The notes under the pieces: generated by a model
What the model saw: the letters and a program-made list of their open reading frames with translations, nothing else
Database searches by the model: none
Told to the model about the DNA's origin: nothing
Position numbers and translations under genes: made by a program
In this document: in pieces, positions 7,905-16,814 of the stretch
How positions within the stretch are numbered: the stretch's first letter is position 1
Layout of the letters: the number at the start of each line of letters is the position of its first letter
Assembly (NCBI GenBank): GCA_009711785.1
Contig: VENA01000016.1
Location: 126,476-190,475, forward strand
From: Bacillota bacterium
GTDB taxonomy: Bacteria; Bacillota; Clostridia; Tissierellales; MES13
Length of the DNA stretch: 64,000 bases
Direction: 5' to 3'

Positions 7905-8978
7905 TTATTCAGGTATGTTAGGTAGTGTTGTATATTCGCCTCTATGATTTCTAAGTTTATATTCCTTTTCATTTTTATCAACTATATAATAATCTGGCAT
8001 TAATGGAATCTTTCCAACATTAGTTGCAATAACATACATTGGCTGTGCTAATCCTGTTGTATGTCCCCTTAATGCATCTCTAATTAGTTCTGCCCCTTTT
8101 TCTATAGAAGTTCTAAAATGGTCTATACCCGGTGCAGGTTCACAATAAAATACATAGTAAGGTCTTATTCGAATAGTTAAAAGCTTTTGATGTAGTCTTC
8201 TAAATGTTTCAACATCATCATTGATACCTTTAAGTAAAACTGCTTGATTTCCTACATTGACACCGCAAGTCATAAGTTCATAAACTGCTTTAGATGTTTT
8301 TTGTGTAATCTCTTTAGGATGATTACATTGAGTATTTAACCAAATAGGCACTCGGTGATAACCACCTAATACTTTTTTTAGTCCTTCAGTGATTCTATGG
8401 GGCAATACTATAGGTGATCTGCTTCCTATTCTAATCATTTGTATATGGGGAATTTCTCGTAATTTAGAAATAATATATTCAATTTTTTCATCAGAAAGTA
8501 AAAGTGGATCTCCCCCTGTGACAAGAACATCTCGGATTTCTTTATGTTCTTTTATCCATTTTAATCCTTCATCAACATCAAATCTTAAATCATAACTTTT
8601 ATCAACAACAACTTCTTTTCGAAAACAATGTCTACAATATATACCACACTGATCTAGTACAGTAAATGCTACCCTATCTGTATATTGTCTAGCTATAGTG
8701 TCAGGTCTTTGTTCTTCGTTATCACGATTTTCCTTCCATATCAAGTAATCGTTTATACCATAAACATTTTCTTTTTCTTTAAGTGAAGGGACGACCTGTC
8801 TACGGATAGGACAATTTGGGTCATCAGCATCCATTAAAGAAGCAAAGTAAGGTGTTGTACCCCATTTAGTATCTAAAGATTTAATAGCTTCTTCTTCTTT
8901 AGAAGTTACATTAATAACCTTCTTTAACTTATCAAGAGTATCGATGTAATTATTTAGTTGTTCTTTCCATTCTTCCAT
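7905..8978 (-). CDS. KamA-family radical SAM aminomutase-like protein
   Basis: Protein of 357 residues of the lysine 2,3-aminomutase family. The radical SAM cluster is C111-x3-C115-x2-C118 (CGIYCRHC), the GGDP motif is near 155, and the PLP lysine is probably K323 in VGKIPLMPDYY. The two aspartates that hold the lysine side chain in true KamA appear replaced: CDLS-like is CEPAP (E280), and VVDAP-like is VIATN (A318). It is also shorter than the roughly 415-residue KamA. I therefore call the family and leave the substrate open; glutamate or another amino acid is possible. AAGGAGAGG precedes the ATG. The gene is flanked by copies of a 55-nt repeat. Confidence 0.85.
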   Translation of the reverse strand: MEEWKEQLNNYIDTLDKLKKVINVTSKEEEAIKSLDTKWGTTPYFASLMDADDPNCPIRRQVVPSLKEKENVYGINDYLIWKENRDNEEQRPDTIARQYTDRVAFTVLDQCGIYCRHCFRKEVVVDKSYDLRFDVDEGLKWIKEHKEIRDVLVTGGDPLLLSDEKIEYIISKLREIPHIQMIRIGSRSPIVLPHRITEGLKKVLGGYHRVPIWLNTQCNHPKEITQKTSKAVYELMTCGVNVGNQAVLLKGINDDVETFRRLHQKLLTIRIRPYYVFYCEPAPGIDHFRTSIEKGAELIRDALRGHTTGLAQPMYVIATNVGKIPLMPDYYIVDKNEKEYKLRNHRGEYTTLPNIPE

Positions 8979-9070
8979 CTAACCTCTCCTTATGAAATGT
9001 GTTTTATCTAATCTAGTATAGATAATTAAGTGCAGATATAATATTAAGTAAAATATTATATAAAATAAAA

Positions 9071-9125
9071 AACTTAAGGCTCGCCTTAAGTTTTATTATT
9101 TACTCTTAAATTTTAATTATCCATT
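9071..9125 (-). repeat. 55-nt repeat, copy B, with terminator of the HAD gene
   Basis: Second copy of the repeat at 7788-7842; only the hairpin loop differs (CTCG here, TAAA there, read on the plus strand). The hairpin at 9072-9091 ends the transcript of the HAD phosphatase gene, whose stop codon lies at the edge of the repeat. Confidence 0.85.
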
Positions 9126-9945
9126 AAAAAACTAAATCTTTTAACACTTTAGAAACACCATCATTATCATTTGTATCAGTTATTATTTGTGCTTTTTTCT
9201 TAACATCTTCTTCACCATTTCCCATAGCTACACCTGTACCTGCAAAATTAATCATTGATAAATCATTATAATTATCACCTATTGCTATTACTTCTTTTCT
9301 ATCAATATTAAAAGAATTACATAACTCTTTTAAAGCTCTACCCTTAGACACTCCCTTTTTCATTATATCTAAACTCCCTTTCCATGAGCTTACTACTTCT
9401 AAGTCTTTATTTTCTTTTAATATTTGTTCTACTTTTTCTAATTTTTCTTTATCATTTTCCATAGTTACAAATTTAAATAACTTTGGTTTATTTTTATTTA
9501 CAAACTCTAAGGGTTTATCTAATATTTCAATATTTATTCTATCACCGGGTTTTTGTTTTTTATTCCAATTATGATATTTTAATGAATTGTGATTAAGTTC
9601 TCTAGTATAGAAATCTTCCTTTCCATAAAAATGATAATACATATCATTTTCTTCTAAAACATTAATAACATTTTTACAACTTTCTGTATCCATTGGATTT
9701 TCTAATAAAACATTTTTTCTATGATATTCAGATACTAACCCTCCATTACAGGCTATTATCGGTGTTATAACTCCTAATAGCTTTGCATAGTACCTTGCTG
9801 AGGTAAATATTCTACCTGTTGAAATTACAACCTGAATACCCTTTTCTGTTGCTACTTTTAAAGCCTTTTTATTTTTTTCAGAGACCCTTTCTTTGCTATT
9901 TAATAATGTCCCATCCATATCTATTGCTATTAACTTATACTTCAA
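9124..9945 (-). CDS. Cof-type HAD-IIB phosphatase
   Basis: Haloacid-dehalogenase phosphatase of 273 residues. Motif I is DMDGTLLNS with nucleophile D9 and acid/base D11; motif II is VISTGR; the end carries KGRALKEL and IAIGDNYNDLSMI. The C2B cap between motifs II and III is typical of sugar-phosphate or flavin-precursor phosphatases, so the substrate cannot be read off. It lies 24 bases after the transglutaminase gene and is probably the last gene of the moxR operon. A related paralogue is at 58569-59405. Confidence 0.88.
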   Translation of the reverse strand: MKYKLIAIDMDGTLLNSKERVSEKNKKALKVATEKGIQVVISTGRIFTSARYYAKLLGVITPIIACNGGLVSEYHRKNVLLENPMDTESCKNVINVLEENDMYYHFYGKEDFYTRELNHNSLKYHNWNKKQKPGDRINIEILDKPLEFVNKNKPKLFKFVTMENDKEKLEKVEQILKENKDLEVVSSWKGSLDIMKKGVSKGRALKELCNSFNIDRKEVIAIGDNYNDLSMINFAGTGVAMGNGEEDVKKKAQIITDTNDNDGVSKVLKDLVF

Positions 9946-9969
9946 AGGTTACACTCCTTTATCCTTAGT

Positions 9970-12231
9970 TTATTTTTTATACATATCCATTATTATAAAT
10001 CTATGAATAAAAAATTTTAAAACTCCTAATTTCATTCTAACATTTCTTTCACAACAATTATAATAATTTTTTATAATCTCTACATCTTTATTAGATACTT
10101 CATTTAAACTATATCTAGCTTTATTAAAAATATTAGTAATTTCTTTAAAACTATAACTTGAATCTATTTTTATCTTTACTCTGTTTGAAAACTCAGTAGT
10201 CGTTTCATCATTTTCTTTTTTATTATTTATTAAATCTAATAAGTCTAGTATATGCTTATAATAAATTACTATTTTGTCTTCTTTACTCTTATTAGATAAT
10301 TTATTAAAATATTTTTTAATTATGATATATCCATAAATAATACGTAATAATAAGAAAATACTAACTATTATTAATAATATAATTATATATTTAAATACAT
10401 TATTTTTTTCATCTGATTTATTTATATCTTCTTCATCTTTAGGTAAAATCATTCTCTGAAGTTCTTGTAATTTCCCCATGTTTAACTCTCTATTGCCTAA
10501 ATTACCATCATACTCTATATTATTATCATCCTTTTCTTTTTCTTCTTTTTTAGCTTTTCCTTCAGCATAATCAGGTTCATCATACTTTGGTGTAGCTTCA
10601 AAGGTCATCCACCCATAATTTTCTATATAGCTTTCAACCCATGCATGGGCATTCTTACTATATACATAATATTTACCATTTTTCTTTTCTTCTGGAGTAA
10701 TATATCCTTCAACATATCTAGTGGGTATGTTTATACTTCTTGCCATAATAGCAAGGGAGGTAGCAAAATACGTACAATAACCTTCTTTTTCTTCAAATAA
10801 AAAGTAATCGACAAAATCTCTATTATAGGGTGTCTTCTTAGGCTTAAGGGTATACTTATAATTATTTCTTAAAAATGCTACTAACGCTTCTAGCTTTTCA
10901 TAATCACTCTCTAATCCCTTTGTAATTTCTTTAGAAAGATCTAATACCCTTTCAGGGGTCATTTCAGGAACTTGTAAATACTTTTCATATTCCTTTTTAG
11001 GTTTATATTTTGACTTATATATTAAATCCCAATATACGTAAGGTTTTATAGATTTAACAGTATATTCTTCTTCCTTTAGTAAAAGTCTTTCACTAAATAA
11101 TTCATACTCTTCTGTTGAATAAAAATTATCTATATGTTTAACAATATTTGGAACATAACTACTAAAAATTGTTGATGTTAATAAGTTTGCATGTTCAATT
11201 TTCTGAGTTATATGTTCCCCATAGATTTTTTTATCTTTTAAATCTATAGGCTGATTTTGAATCTTTTCATGATATACATCTTGGGTATTTTTCCAGTAGG
11301 TACCTGTATAAAAGTTACTAACCCTTCCCCTTAAATATACTTTTTTTGGACTTTTTACTTTCATAACTAAAACATTTTTTACATCAACAGGTCCTCCTAA
11401 TCTTCTTTTATCCGATTGATAATCAGTCAAAGTCATATCAAATTTTATTGTTTTTCCATAACCCATTGAGCTTTTTTTAGAATTTCTCCACTCTGTTAAA
11501 CCTGGAAAAATTCCCTGGGCCTTTTTATCTAACCACTTCCAAGTTATTGGAGGAAAATCCCTAGGTAACATGGCTGAAAAACTTACTATTAATATAGAGA
11601 CTATAATTGAATAAATAATCCAATTTTTTATTATGTTACCCTTAACTATCTTTTTTTCTTTAATCCATATACTTTTATTCTTTTTATAATTTTTATAAGT
11701 ATACAAAAGCAATACAGGAATTATAAAAAACAAAAAGTATATTAATGCTACATCAACATATAAAAACCATCTATATAAAAATATCGGAGCTTCTAACAAT
11801 AATAATAAATATATTTTTTCTGCTTTAAAAATGAAAATAAAATTAATTAAAGAAACTAAAAAAGTTAAAATACTAACTAATATATATATATATTTATCAA
11901 TTTTAAAGGTAAGCCCTCCAATATAATCTATCATCCAACTTAAATATTCATTTCTTATATTATTTAAGTTTAAAAAGGTTTCTGTTTGATATTTATTTAA
12001 ATATATCATTATAATTAATGCTAAGCTTATAAATATTATAATACTCATAGGTTTTTTAAATACATAAGTTAAAAGTAATATAGAAACTAATGAAACAGTA
12101 AATATAATTAATGATATAAAAGAAGTCATTTCTATATCTAAAGCTTCAGTAATTAATCTTATTACAAAGTAATTTATTATTACACTTAATATAGTTTTAT
12201 AAAAAAAATCTAAAATATTTTCTTTAAACAT
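9970..12231 (-). CDS. Membrane protein with extracellular transglutaminase-like domain
   Basis: Protein of 753 residues of the TgpA type. Six or so hydrophobic segments cover residues 1-230. A long outside region follows, with a transglutaminase core near residues 465-560: GYCTYFATSLAIMARS supplies the Cys, NAHAWVES the His and the GWMTFEATP strand the acid. One more membrane segment lies near 610-635, then a cytoplasmic tail. In the family this domain sits outside the cell beside MoxR and DUF58 proteins; the reaction is poorly defined. It lies four bases downstream of the DUF58 gene. Confidence 0.87.
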   Translation of the reverse strand: MFKENILDFFYKTILSVIINYFVIRLITEALDIEMTSFISLIIFTVSLVSILLLTYVFKKPMSIIIFISLALIIMIYLNKYQTETFLNLNNIRNEYLSWMIDYIGGLTFKIDKYIYILVSILTFLVSLINFIFIFKAEKIYLLLLLEAPIFLYRWFLYVDVALIYFLFFIIPVLLLYTYKNYKKNKSIWIKEKKIVKGNIIKNWIIYSIIVSILIVSFSAMLPRDFPPITWKWLDKKAQGIFPGLTEWRNSKKSSMGYGKTIKFDMTLTDYQSDKRRLGGPVDVKNVLVMKVKSPKKVYLRGRVSNFYTGTYWKNTQDVYHEKIQNQPIDLKDKKIYGEHITQKIEHANLLTSTIFSSYVPNIVKHIDNFYSTEEYELFSERLLLKEEEYTVKSIKPYVYWDLIYKSKYKPKKEYEKYLQVPEMTPERVLDLSKEITKGLESDYEKLEALVAFLRNNYKYTLKPKKTPYNRDFVDYFLFEEKEGYCTYFATSLAIMARSINIPTRYVEGYITPEEKKNGKYYVYSKNAHAWVESYIENYGWMTFEATPKYDEPDYAEGKAKKEEKEKDDNNIEYDGNLGNRELNMGKLQELQRMILPKDEEDINKSDEKNNVFKYIIILLIIVSIFLLLRIIYGYIIIKKYFNKLSNKSKEDKIVIYYKHILDLLDLINNKKENDETTTEFSNRVKIKIDSSYSFKEITNIFNKARYSLNEVSNKDVEIIKNYYNCCERNVRMKLGVLKFFIHRFIIMDMYKK

Positions 12232-12235
12232 GTAA

Positions 12236-13417
12236 TCACCTCAGGACATGCTTTATATTATCTTCAATATCTAACTTATAAGTAATGATTTCCATCTTAT
12301 TAAGTATATCTATATTTTCATTATGGGTTTTATCATTTTTAAAATCTCCCACAACAACAAATACTAAGTTATAACCCATTTTCTTAAGTGTTAAACTAGA
12401 AGAAAGTATTTTTTTATCTACTTTAGGTGTTACTATTATTATAGTAGTCCCAAGGGGTAATATCCTTGACTGATGTAAAATTACATCCCCCATATTTATG
12501 TTAGATTTAGGTCTTATCCTAGCTAAAGTTTCAAGAAAATACTTAAACTCTCCACTATCTTTACCATGTATTTCTATCTTTTTTTCAGTATAAGTTATTA
12601 ATTCACTTTCAATACCTTCTTTTAAGAAGAAATGTATAATACTTATTACACATTCAGCTACTTTTTCTTCTATTAAACCTTCTTTATCCTTTAAAAATTT
12701 ATTTAACTCAAAATCCATATAAACCCTAATTTGAGCATTTGCTGAAACTTCATAATTTTTTACAATAAGTTCATTTTTCTTAGCTGTTACTTTCCAATGT
12801 ACTCTTTTCAAACTATCTCCATATTGATATTTTCTTAGATTTTTAATACTTGTATAATCCTCATAGTGCTTTTGATTTGTCGATAAAGACCCATAAAAAT
12901 CTTTACCTTCAATATTGAAGTTTTCTAACTTATACACCTTTGGATAAACAGTTATAAATAAATCATCCTTAATGACAAATTCTTTTTTTATAATTCCAAA
13001 TATATCCCCTGTAGTAATTTTCACTTTCCCTATTTCATAAAATCCCCTATGCTTACATTTAAATCTCTTTTTTATATTTTTTGCTTCATAGGGTTTTATA
13101 AAAAAAACCTTTTGATTTTGACCATCTTTTGAAAGTCTTTCAGGTATTCCATCTTCTACAATAGCATAAGGTAAGGGTAATAATCCCGAATTATAAAGTT
13201 TGTAATTAACCTCTGCGTATTCATCTTTTTCAACTTTATCTTTATCACTCCAATATATACCTAGTAAATTCTTATTTATTTTATTAATAGAATTATAGGA
13301 ATAAATTAACATAATAGCTATTATAAATAGAAGTAAATAAGGAAAACTTCCTCCAACTAAAAAAGCAAAGGCAATTATAAGTATTAAAAAAACTAAAAAA
13401 GAAATTCTATTAATCAT
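12236..13417 (-). CDS. DUF58 domain-containing protein
   Basis: Protein of 393 residues with two N-terminal membrane segments (about 1-45) and the DUF58 signature YQYGDSLKRVHWKVTAK near residue 200, a von Willebrand A-like fold. It overlaps the end of moxR by eight bases and directly precedes the transglutaminase gene. The MoxR/DUF58/transglutaminase trio recurs in bacteria and is thought to act in assembly or maturation at the cell surface, with MoxR as the ATPase partner. The exact client is unknown. Confidence 0.87.
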   Translation of the reverse strand: MINRISFLVFLILIIAFAFLVGGSFPYLLLFIIAIMLIYSYNSINKINKNLLGIYWSDKDKVEKDEYAEVNYKLYNSGLLPLPYAIVEDGIPERLSKDGQNQKVFFIKPYEAKNIKKRFKCKHRGFYEIGKVKITTGDIFGIIKKEFVIKDDLFITVYPKVYKLENFNIEGKDFYGSLSTNQKHYEDYTSIKNLRKYQYGDSLKRVHWKVTAKKNELIVKNYEVSANAQIRVYMDFELNKFLKDKEGLIEEKVAECVISIIHFFLKEGIESELITYTEKKIEIHGKDSGEFKYFLETLARIRPKSNINMGDVILHQSRILPLGTTIIIVTPKVDKKILSSSLTLKKMGYNLVFVVVGDFKNDKTHNENIDILNKMEIITYKLDIEDNIKHVLR

Positions 13418-14351
13418 TTCTTTTCACCACTGGTACCTTTATCCTGCGTAAAATATCCTTTAGTATCTTTTCTGAATTATTTCCTTGAATTTTTGATTCA
13501 GGCTTTAAAATTATTCTATGACCAAGCACCGGTAAAATAAGTTCTTTAACATCATCTGGCAATACATAATTTCTTCCCTTTATATATGCATTACCTTGGG
13601 ATGCTTTAAATAAAGCTAAAGATCCTCTAGGACTTACCCCTAAATTAATATCTTCATGTTCCCTTGTTTTTGATACAATATCAATAATATAATCGTCTAT
13701 TGATTCATCTACATGTACTTTTTTAACTTCCCTCTGCATCTTAATTATATCTTTAGTGTCTAAAACAGAATTAATCTCTTCTAAAGGATTTTTTTCTTTA
13801 AATCTTCTTAGAATTACTTTTTCACTTCTTTTATCAGGATAACCTAGAGATATTTTCATCATAAATCTATCTAATTGGGCTTCTGGAAGAGGAAATGTTC
13901 CTTCATATTCAATAGGATTTTGTGTAGCAAGTACTATAAAGGGGCTTGGTAAAGGTAATGTATTACCATCAGTTGTTATTTGATTTTCCTGCATAGCTTC
14001 TAATAAACTAGATTGGGTTTTAGGAGATGTTCTATTTATTTCATCAGCAAGAACAATATTACTAAAGATAGGTCCTTTTTTAAACTCAAAATCCCCATTC
14101 TTTTGATTATAAATAGATATACCTGTTATATCAGATGGTAATAAATCAGGAGTAAATTGTATTCTTTTAAATGTCATATCCATTGATTTAGCTAAGGTAT
14201 GTACCATAGTAGTTTTACCAACCCCAGGTACGTCTTCTAAGAGAACATTTCCTTTGCATATTAAACATATTAAAACCTTTTCAATGGTATTTTCTTTACC
14301 TACTATAACCTTTTTTATATTTTCAATTATATTTGAAACATTGTTATTCAT
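13410..14351 (-). CDS. MoxR-family AAA+ ATPase
   Basis: AAA+ ATPase of 313 residues. Walker A is GVGKTT near residues 44-49, Walker B LADEINR near 106-112, then ATQNPIEYEGTFPLPEAQLDRF typical of MoxR sensor and insertion regions. It is first in an operon with DUF58 and transglutaminase genes and overlaps the former. It probably acts as a chaperone that prepares the neighbouring membrane proteins, by analogy with MoxR. A good GGAGGG site precedes the ATG. Confidence 0.9.
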   Translation of the reverse strand: MNNNVSNIIENIKKVIVGKENTIEKVLICLICKGNVLLEDVPGVGKTTMVHTLAKSMDMTFKRIQFTPDLLPSDITGISIYNQKNGDFEFKKGPIFSNIVLADEINRTSPKTQSSLLEAMQENQITTDGNTLPLPSPFIVLATQNPIEYEGTFPLPEAQLDRFMMKISLGYPDKRSEKVILRRFKEKNPLEEINSVLDTKDIIKMQREVKKVHVDESIDDYIIDIVSKTREHEDINLGVSPRGSLALFKASQGNAYIKGRNYVLPDDVKELILPVLGHRIILKPESKIQGNNSEKILKDILRRIKVPVVKRND

Positions 14352-14473
14352 ACATATCCCTCCATTTTAAAAATATTGTGAATATTTATAATCTTTCTAT
14401 ATTTTTATGCCTTTTCCTCTAAATATTTTATTAACATTAGTTAACAACAGATTAAAAGAATTTAACACATTAA

Positions 14474-14499
14474 AAAACTAAGCATCTCTGCTTAGTTTA
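14474..14499 (-). terminator. Terminator of the cobalamin uptake operon
   Basis: Minus-strand hairpin AAACTAAGC, AGAGAT loop region, GCTTAGTTT followed by T-residues. The TAA stop of the ABC ATPase gene is part of the stem. Confidence 0.8.
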
Positions 14500-15742
14500 A
14501 ATCATTAATTAGTTTATCTATATCATTATAGACTCTTAGCCCGTTTTTTTTCATTTCTTTTAAAATCTTAGTAGCATTCCCTTTTACAAAGTCAAATTTC
14601 TCATATTCGTTATACTTATCAATAAGATAAACCTCTTTATTAATTTTTAATGCTTCATAAGCTGCTTCTAAATTTTTAATATTTCCATTTCCATAGGGTA
14701 CACTAGTTAAAATTACAATATCACTATTATTTATTTCTTTAATATTTTCTTTAAAAGATTCTTCAGTTATGCCGTTAAAAGGCATTTCTTCTATCATATT
14801 TAATGATAATTTTTTTCCTATATCCCAATCTGAATCTCCCCTATTAATAACTCCCATGGAAACTTTAAATCCTTTCTTATCTAATTTACTTACAACTTCA
14901 ACACCACTACCTCCACCCGATATAACATGAACTTTCTTTCTTTTTTTCTCATATATTCTTTTACTCTCAAGGGGGATAATATAAGGACTTGCCGTATAAA
15001 CATTAGTACTTATAACCATATCTAAATTATAAACTTTTTCTAGATTTTTATAGGTTATTACCTCTTCAGGTATCCCTTTAGCTAATATTGTACCTTCATT
15101 TACTAAAACAATCTTATCACTAAATCTAGATGCTAAATTTAAATCATGTAAAACTAATATTATCGTCATATCCTTTTCTTTATTTAATTTTTTTAATAAA
15201 CTTAAAATTTCTATTTGATGATTTATATCTAAATGGGAAGTAGGTTCATCTAGTAATAATATATCCGTATCTTGGGCTAATGCCCTTGCTACTATTACCC
15301 TTTGTCTCTCTCCTCCACTTATATAATTTATATTTCTTTCTGATAAATGAAGGGTATCTGTAAGTCTTAATGCTTCCTTTGTCTTTTTATAATCAATATC
15401 CCTTTCTCTTTGAAATCTAGATAAATATGGACTTCTTCCCATTAAAACTACATCAAATACACTAAAGTCATAGGCAATATTTGTATTTTGGGGCACTAAA
15501 GCCATTTTTTTAGCTAAATCCTTTGAATTATAATTTTCTATATCCTTATTATCTATCTTTATTAATCCATCTTTAGGTCTTAATATTGAAGCGATGTTTT
15601 TAAGAAGAGTTGATTTTCCTGAACCATTAGGTCCTATTATACTTACAAAATCTCCTTTTTTTATTGAAAAGGACACATCTTTTAAATTTAAAGTTTCACC
15701 ATAGCCAAAATTTAAATCCTTTATTTCTACTGCCTTTGTCAT
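14492..15742 (-). CDS. btuD: Cobalamin-type ABC transporter ATPase with extra C-terminal domain
   Basis: ATPase of 416 residues for vitamin B12 (or ferric siderophore) uptake. Residues 1-255 are a complete FecE/BtuD domain: Walker A GPNGSGKST near 37-45, signature ISGGERQRV, Walker B ILLLDEPTS. Residues 265-416 form an added domain starting KKVHVISGGGSGVEVVSKL, a Rossmann-like beta-alpha start with a Gly-rich loop, then GDSDWDIGKKL. It is not CbiZ and I do not recognise it. It lies 13 bases after the permease gene. The upstream B12 riboswitch and CobO support a cobalamin rather than iron substrate. Confidence 0.85.
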   Translation of the reverse strand: MTKAVEIKDLNFGYGETLNLKDVSFSIKKGDFVSIIGPNGSGKSTLLKNIASILRPKDGLIKIDNKDIENYNSKDLAKKMALVPQNTNIAYDFSVFDVVLMGRSPYLSRFQRERDIDYKKTKEALRLTDTLHLSERNINYISGGERQRVIVARALAQDTDILLLDEPTSHLDINHQIEILSLLKKLNKEKDMTIILVLHDLNLASRFSDKIVLVNEGTILAKGIPEEVITYKNLEKVYNLDMVISTNVYTASPYIIPLESKRIYEKKRKKVHVISGGGSGVEVVSKLDKKGFKVSMGVINRGDSDWDIGKKLSLNMIEEMPFNGITEESFKENIKEINNSDIVILTSVPYGNGNIKNLEAAYEALKINKEVYLIDKYNEYEKFDFVKGNATKILKEMKKNGLRVYNDIDKLINDLN

Positions 15743-15755
15743 CTTAAGCTCACCC

Positions 15756-16805
15756 CTAAATAGACTTTTTCTTTTTTTTCAATAAATATATGAAAAACGG
15801 ACCACCAAATAAAGCTGTAATAATACCTACAGGTATTTCAGTAGGGGATATAATAGTTCTTGCTATAGTATCTGCAAAAATCATAAATATGCCTCCAACT
15901 AATGCAGATGATGGTAATAATATTCTATGGTCTGGTCCTACTATGAGTCTTACAATATGGGGTATAATAAGTCCAACAAAACCAATTATTCCACTTACAG
16001 ATACAGCCATTGCAGTTGTAAAAGAACATATTATTAATATTAATATTTTAGTTTTCTCTACATTTACTCCTAGACTTTTAGCAGATTCCTCTCCAGTTAG
16101 CATAATATTTAAATCACGGGCAAAGAAATTTATAACTATTATTGATAATATTATTGGTATACTTACAGGTATTAACTCATCCCAGCTCTTTGCAGAAAAG
16201 CTTCCTAAAGTCCAATATATAATCTTAGTAAGATCGTTGCTAAATATTACCATAATAAAGGACATTATAGCAGTAAAAAACTGTCCTATTGCAATTCCAG
16301 ATAAAAGTAAAGTAGTTACTGGTATTTTATTATTTACCCTAGCTATAATATAAACCATAAAAGCAGTTATCATTGCACCTAAAAAAGCCCCTACAGAAAT
16401 GCTTTTTATACCAAATAAGCTTAAATTTAACCCTGTAACTATAATTATTGTTGCTCCTAAAGCAGCTCCTGAGGATATTCCTATAACATAAGGGTCAGCC
16501 ATAGGGTTTTTAAACATACCTTGAAAAGCAGCCCCTACACTTGAAAGGGCTGCTCCAACTAATATTCCAAGTAGCACTCTTGGTATTCTTAAATTAAGTA
16601 TAATTACCCTATGGGCATTTTTAATACCTTCTAAAGATATAAAACTTTTAATAAAGGGTACCTTTGATAGTCCTATTTTAAAGGCTTCAACTATATTTAT
16701 ATCAGCAGTTCCTATAGTTGAAAATAATATAATGCTAAAGAGTGTCAATAATATTAATAAAAATATAATTAAACTGTAGTTAGACTTTGTTACTTTTAAT
16801 TTCAT
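15756..16805 (-). CDS. btuC: Cobalamin/iron-complex ABC transporter permease
   Basis: FecCD/BtuC-family permease of 349 residues with about nine to ten hydrophobic segments. Typical motifs are LRIPRVLLGILVGAALSSVGAAFQ, NPMADPYVIGISSGAALGA and GIIGFVGLIIPHIVRLIVGPDHR. It is the membrane channel for substrate released by the lipoprotein encoded nine bases upstream and is powered by the ATPase downstream. Cobalamin is favoured because the operon starts with an adenosylcobalamin riboswitch. Confidence 0.9.
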   Translation of the reverse strand: MKLKVTKSNYSLIIFLLILLTLFSIILFSTIGTADINIVEAFKIGLSKVPFIKSFISLEGIKNAHRVIILNLRIPRVLLGILVGAALSSVGAAFQGMFKNPMADPYVIGISSGAALGATIIIVTGLNLSLFGIKSISVGAFLGAMITAFMVYIIARVNNKIPVTTLLLSGIAIGQFFTAIMSFIMVIFSNDLTKIIYWTLGSFSAKSWDELIPVSIPIILSIIVINFFARDLNIMLTGEESAKSLGVNVEKTKILILIICSFTTAMAVSVSGIIGFVGLIIPHIVRLIVGPDHRILLPSSALVGGIFMIFADTIARTIISPTEIPVGIITALFGGPFFIYLLKKKKKSI

Positions 16806-16814
16806 ATTTTATAC

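Noticed and set aside
7788..9125. 55-nt repeats as ends of a transposable element carrying the kamA-like gene
   Set aside because: They are direct repeats that coincide with terminators, no transposase is present and no target-site duplication was seen.
14492..15742. CbiZ domain in the C-terminus of the ABC ATPase
   Set aside because: The visible motifs do not match adenosylcobinamide amidohydrolase.
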